Below, one piece after another: positions 7,701-10,226 of a stretch of DNA of 10,226 bases. The position numbers were made by a program, and so were the translations under genes. The number at the start of each line of letters is the position of its first letter. Position 1 is the first letter of the stretch. The notes beneath the pieces were generated by a model. That model was not told where the DNA came from. It saw only the letters and a list, made by a program, of their open reading frames with translations, and did not search any database. Source of the stretch: Prevotellaceae bacterium (GTDB taxonomy: Bacteria > Bacteroidota > Bacteroidia > Bacteroidales > UBA932); assembly GCA_031257655.1 (NCBI GenBank), contig JAIROF010000109.1:1-10226 (forward strand), written 5' to 3'.

Positions 7701-7946
7701 TTATTTTAATACGGCTCGCATATCCAGTATCTCCAAGTCAAAAAAGTCGGGATACTTTTTTCTCAACATCTCCGTTCTTCCCGGTCGTGTGGGTTGCTCC
7801 GGGAGGCTTTTGAGGTACTCGTCGAGCGGTATTTTCACGCCCTTTGCGATGTACCAGCCTCTGGGTTCTCTTCTTTTTCTTTTGGCTTTTGCCGGTGTAG
7901 CGGGCTTGTCCTCGACGATTGCTGCGGCTGCTGTTTTTGCTTCCAT
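7701..7946 (-). CDS. Putative orphan antitoxin B, paralogue without a toxin
   Basis: 81 residues, intact, differing from antitoxin A at only four positions: A17T, T34A, E70D and G71L (A to B). The basic patch at 20-32 is unchanged. The last two changes lie in the presumed toxin-binding tail and come from four adjacent base substitutions. The other seven coding differences are two replacements (A17T, T34A) and five silent changes, so the frame looks maintained rather than decaying. The start is ATG 7946-7944, chosen as for copy A because the TTG at 7979 sits in the promoter -7 box. The downstream toxin is reduced to a relic, so this copy could neutralise or co-regulate the neighbouring toxin, or protect against a related toxin elsewhere. 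Confidence 0.72.
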   Translation of the reverse strand: MEAKTAAAAIVEDKPATPAKAKRKRREPRGWYIAKGVKIPLDEYLKSLPEQPTRPGRTEMLRKKYPDFFDLEILDMRAVLK

Positions 7947-7976
7947 AATGCTGCTGTTTTTGTTTAAGGTATGCTG

Positions 7977-8007
7977 CAAAAGTACATGAAAAGCTTGGGT
8001 TTCCCAA
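7977..8007 (-). promoter_or_regulatory. Bacteroidetes-type promoter of antitoxin B
   Basis: Identical to the promoter of unit A: TACTTTTG at 7984-7977 and TTG at 8007-8005 with 20 bases between. It begins about 42 bases downstream of the stop of the preceding exported-protein gene, so antitoxin B can be transcribed independently of that gene. With no evident terminator between them, transcription from B could continue through unit A into the intact toxin. Confidence 0.75.
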
Positions 8008-8015
8008 GCACGTGC
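7993..8015. promoter_or_regulatory. Candidate operator: two adjoining palindromes over the -33 box (copy B)
   Basis: The same 7-base-arm palindrome (7993-8009) and GCACGTGC (8008-8015) as in unit A, with no base changed. The two operators are 368 bases apart, far enough for bridging by a repressor complex. Confidence 0.6.
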
Positions 8016-8048
8016 GGTGAAAAAAGTTTTTTACAGCGGAGCTATCCC

Positions 8049-10226
8049 TTAAAAGTTGATGGTAACGGTTACTCCGTCGGGGCTATTTTCAAACTTCAGG
8101 AGGCAGGTGTTCGAGGCGGCGTCCCAGGTGTAGTTGCCCGGCGCGCTGTTTACCGTAACGCTCTTTGGCTTTGAGGGCAGGTAAACGCGCGTCACGTTGC
8201 TTGTTTCGATGGGGCTTTTGGCAACGAACGAGCAGCTGCTCGTTGTTGCCTTTTCCTCGTAGGTGCGGGATGCTCCGCAGAGCACCTGCGGCCTGCGCTT
8301 GTCTGCAATTTTCTTTACGTCGAACAGGAAGGCCTGCTCGCCGGGGCGGACGGTTTTGCGCTGCACGACGGGCAGCGTGGGGTCGAACAGGTCGATGTAC
8401 GTGCCCTTCAGCGTCAAGGGTTCGGCAGAGACGCTTTCGTCCATCACGGAGGCGATGGCGTAGGCGCCGCGCTCTATGTAGAAGCTGTTTTTCGTTTCCA
8501 GCTTGCCCGCTGCGGCCTCAAACGCCTTTCGGATGGCGGCAAAGTAGGCTTCATCGCCGTTGGGTTGCAGCACAAACTCCTTTGGCTCCTCGCGCAGCAC
8601 GTACACCTTGCCTTTTCCTGCGGCGTATTCGCCGGTGGGCGGGTTGTCCTCCAGGCCCAGGAGCTCAAACAGGTGCGCGGAGGGGGCTTTGTAGGCGTTG
8701 CCGCTGGTGTTCCACCACTCCATGACCGCCTGGTAGGGGTCGAGGTCTTTTCCGCAGTAGACCAGGGCGCCGCCGCTTTTTACCCACTGCGCTATGTGGC
8801 GGTGGTAGTCCGGCTTCGAGGGCTTCATGTTGGCGTAGGACATGGCGAGCACCTTCAGGCCTTTCCATGCGTCGGGGAAGCTCACGTTTTCGATGTGCAC
8901 AAGTTCGACGGGAATGCCGCGCTTGAGCAGCGGCAGCGCCTGGCCGTAGAAGCTGGAGAGCTGGGGGTCGTCGTACCCTTCGTGCACCGGAAAGCGCTGG
9001 AACATGAGCGAGTTTGACATCAGCACGCCAAGCCCCTGCGCGCCGCTCACCCGGTTTTCCGACAGGGGCATGTCGTTGAGGGCGTTTATCATCACCTGCA
9101 TTTGGGTGGAGTAGAAGCGCGGGATTTTTTCTTTGGTGGCGCAGGTGGCGCAGGTCTTGTAGAGGCCTTCGTAAATCCGCTCGGGCCAGGGCATCACCTC
9201 GTAGTCGGCCACCGTGGGGTAGAGGAGCTGCGCGGTGAAGGTGGCCTCGTAGTTTTTCTTGTAGTCTGCCCAGTCGCGCGCCCGGTCTTCGATGGGGTCG
9301 GTGAGGAAGAAGATTTTCCGTCCGGTAGGGCGGGTCATGGACTCCATGGAGCCGTATTCGAGGAAGGCGTTTTCGAAGACGCGCTCTTTTCTGGCGCCAT
9401 TGTAGAACACGGGCTCGCGCGACGTCCCCGTCCACACCTGCGCGATGTAGCCGTCTACGCAGTCCAGGGCCGCCAGGCTCGCCTCGGGGCTGACGATTTG
9501 CCACGCGGCGTAGTTGACTAATGAGTGGGTGGGCACGTAGCAGCGCACGCTCATGCCCTTGCTTTTGCCGTACTCCCTGGCGTAGGTAAACACGTCCTCC
9601 AGCGCCCTGTAGTAGAGGTAGTACTTCAGCTTGTTGGCGAGGTAGGTGTTTTCCGGCGATTCGTGCTGGGGCCGCCAGGGGAAGCCGTAGTACTCCTGCC
9701 ACTCGCGCTTGAAAGCGTCGCTGTAGCCGCCGCGCATCCAAAATTCGGGTTCCTCCATGTAAATGGCGTCGATGCCGGCGTCGATCACCCGCTTGACGTG
9801 CTTTTCCTTGAGGTAGCGGAGAAAGGTTTTGGAGGGCACGATGTAGGGCACCATGCGTCCGTGCCAAATGGTGTCGCCCTTTGCGGTTACCTGCCCCTCG
9901 TCTAAGTGCCATTTTCCGTCCCACTTGCCGGTGAAGTAGTCCTGGTATTCGCCCCACGCGATGCCTGTCATGAAATGCACGGTATAACCCCGGTCGCGCC
10001 ACGACTTTACGCGCGCTTCAAAAGGGACTCTTCTGGAACGGTCGGAGGGGTTGCCGCCCACGCCATAGACCATCACGGCGTCGGCCCTGTTATCTATGGT
10101 TGGCCGCCACTCGCGGGAAGTCTGGAAGGTGGTTTTCTCCCTGCCCGCCGGCGCTTGCGTTTGGGCGTTAGCGCCCACAATACCTGCGAGCAACAGTGTG
10201 GTAAGAAAAGGTTTGTACGTTTTCAT
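8049..10226 (-). CDS. Exported TIM-barrel glycoside-hydrolase-like protein, family unassigned
   Basis: 725 residues with a start ATG at 10226-10224, the window edge. Residues 1-21 form a signal peptide I site (cleavage after ANA), so the protein is periplasmic or secreted. The N-terminal two thirds read as a (beta/alpha)8 barrel: AGIDAIYMEEPEFWMRGG (about 150-167) puts E158, E159 and E161 at a strand end typical of an acid/base residue, and YEVMPWPER (342-350) supplies E343/E349 as candidates for the second carboxylate. Residues about 398-500 (GVLMSNSL through WVKSGGALVYCG) resemble the GH42 trimerisation, or amidotransferase-like, domain. The C-terminus (about 660-725) looks like a small beta domain. 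The fold resembles GH42-type glycosidases, but I cannot name a family or substrate. An upstream operon partner would lie outside the window. The stop is close to the toxin-antitoxin island, with no clear terminator. Confidence 0.85.
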   Translation of the reverse strand: MKTYKPFLTTLLLAGIVGANAQTQAPAGREKTTFQTSREWRPTIDNRADAVMVYGVGGNPSDRSRRVPFEARVKSWRDRGYTVHFMTGIAWGEYQDYFTGKWDGKWHLDEGQVTAKGDTIWHGRMVPYIVPSKTFLRYLKEKHVKRVIDAGIDAIYMEEPEFWMRGGYSDAFKREWQEYYGFPWRPQHESPENTYLANKLKYYLYYRALEDVFTYAREYGKSKGMSVRCYVPTHSLVNYAAWQIVSPEASLAALDCVDGYIAQVWTGTSREPVFYNGARKERVFENAFLEYGSMESMTRPTGRKIFFLTDPIEDRARDWADYKKNYEATFTAQLLYPTVADYEVMPWPERIYEGLYKTCATCATKEKIPRFYSTQMQVMINALNDMPLSENRVSGAQGLGVLMSNSLMFQRFPVHEGYDDPQLSSFYGQALPLLKRGIPVELVHIENVSFPDAWKGLKVLAMSYANMKPSKPDYHRHIAQWVKSGGALVYCGKDLDPYQAVMEWWNTSGNAYKAPSAHLFELLGLEDNPPTGEYAAGKGKVYVLREEPKEFVLQPNGDEAYFAAIRKAFEAAAGKLETKNSFYIERGAYAIASVMDESVSAEPLTLKGTYIDLFDPTLPVVQRKTVRPGEQAFLFDVKKIADKRRPQVLCGASRTYEEKATTSSCSFVAKSPIETSNVTRVYLPSKPKSVTVNSAPGNYTWDAASNTCLLKFENSPDGVTVTINF

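Larger units (their letters stand above)
7675..8035. repeat. Tandem duplication, unit B (promoter, antitoxin, toxin relic)
   Basis: Second copy of the 7307-7669 unit, in the same orientation and separated from it by a few bases. It contains a full promoter/operator, a full antitoxin gene and nine codons of toxin. The upstream end lies 13 bases beyond the stop codon of the large exported protein gene at 8049. Confidence 0.92.

Noticed and set aside
8020..8032. AAAAAAGTTTTTT as an intrinsic terminator for the exported barrel protein gene
   Set aside because: An A/T-only stem is too weak, and the sequence belongs to the duplicated unit upstream of each antitoxin promoter, so it is more likely a promoter-associated tract.
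7307..8035. CRISPR-like or transposon repeat
   Set aside because: There are only two long units, each containing a gene and promoter, with no short regularly spaced repeats, terminal inverted repeats or transposase.
8665..10002. 445-codon open frame on the minus strand in another frame of the exported barrel protein
   Set aside because: It is Arg/Pro/His-rich, as expected for an out-of-frame reading of GC-rich sequence, and the overlapping 725-residue frame has a signal peptide and enzyme motifs.

Overview
The window looks like a chromosomal segment of a GC-rich Bacteroidetes, probably Bacteroidales. Three things point there: a hybrid two-component system (HTCS) with the periplasmic-propeller architecture typical of that phylum, exported enzymes of Bacteroides-type families, and two exact matches to the Bacteroidetes promoter consensus (TTG, about 20 bases, TAnnTTTG). 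Genus cannot be decided from the sequence.

Layout, left to right. Bases 1-124 are GC-rich, contain an imperfect 21-base tandem repeat, and are open in the HTCS frame, so the true HTCS start is uncertain. 125-4117 (+) is a 1330-residue HTCS sensor/regulator. It converges on 4246-6675 (-), an exported lipoprotein of the DUF4965/DUF1793 'glutaminase' family with an inserted beta-sandwich. 6676-6906 is a non-coding spacer with 13-base direct repeats and a T/G-rich tract. 6907-8035 (-) is a toxin-antitoxin island: an intact PIN-domain (VapC-like) toxin, its small upstream antitoxin, and a tandem second copy of promoter plus antitoxin in which the toxin has been reduced to nine codons. 8049-10226 (-) is a complete exported TIM-barrel glycoside-hydrolase-like protein whose start codon is the last three bases of the window.

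How the genes may work together. The HTCS has a glycan-sensing architecture and an AraC-type output domain. The two exported proteins are plausible members of a carbohydrate- or glycoconjugate-degrading locus under its control, although no SusC/SusD pair is visible here. The toxin-antitoxin island is more AT-rich than its surroundings and lies between the two enzyme genes with its own promoters, so it is probably an insertion rather than part of the catabolic pathway.

The most unusual feature is the partial tandem duplication of the toxin-antitoxin module. Two antitoxin genes, 4 of 81 residues different, each sit behind an identical promoter/palindrome, but only one has a working toxin. Two of the four differences come from a run of four adjacent base changes near the C-terminus. 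The antitoxin does not resemble any antitoxin family I recognise.
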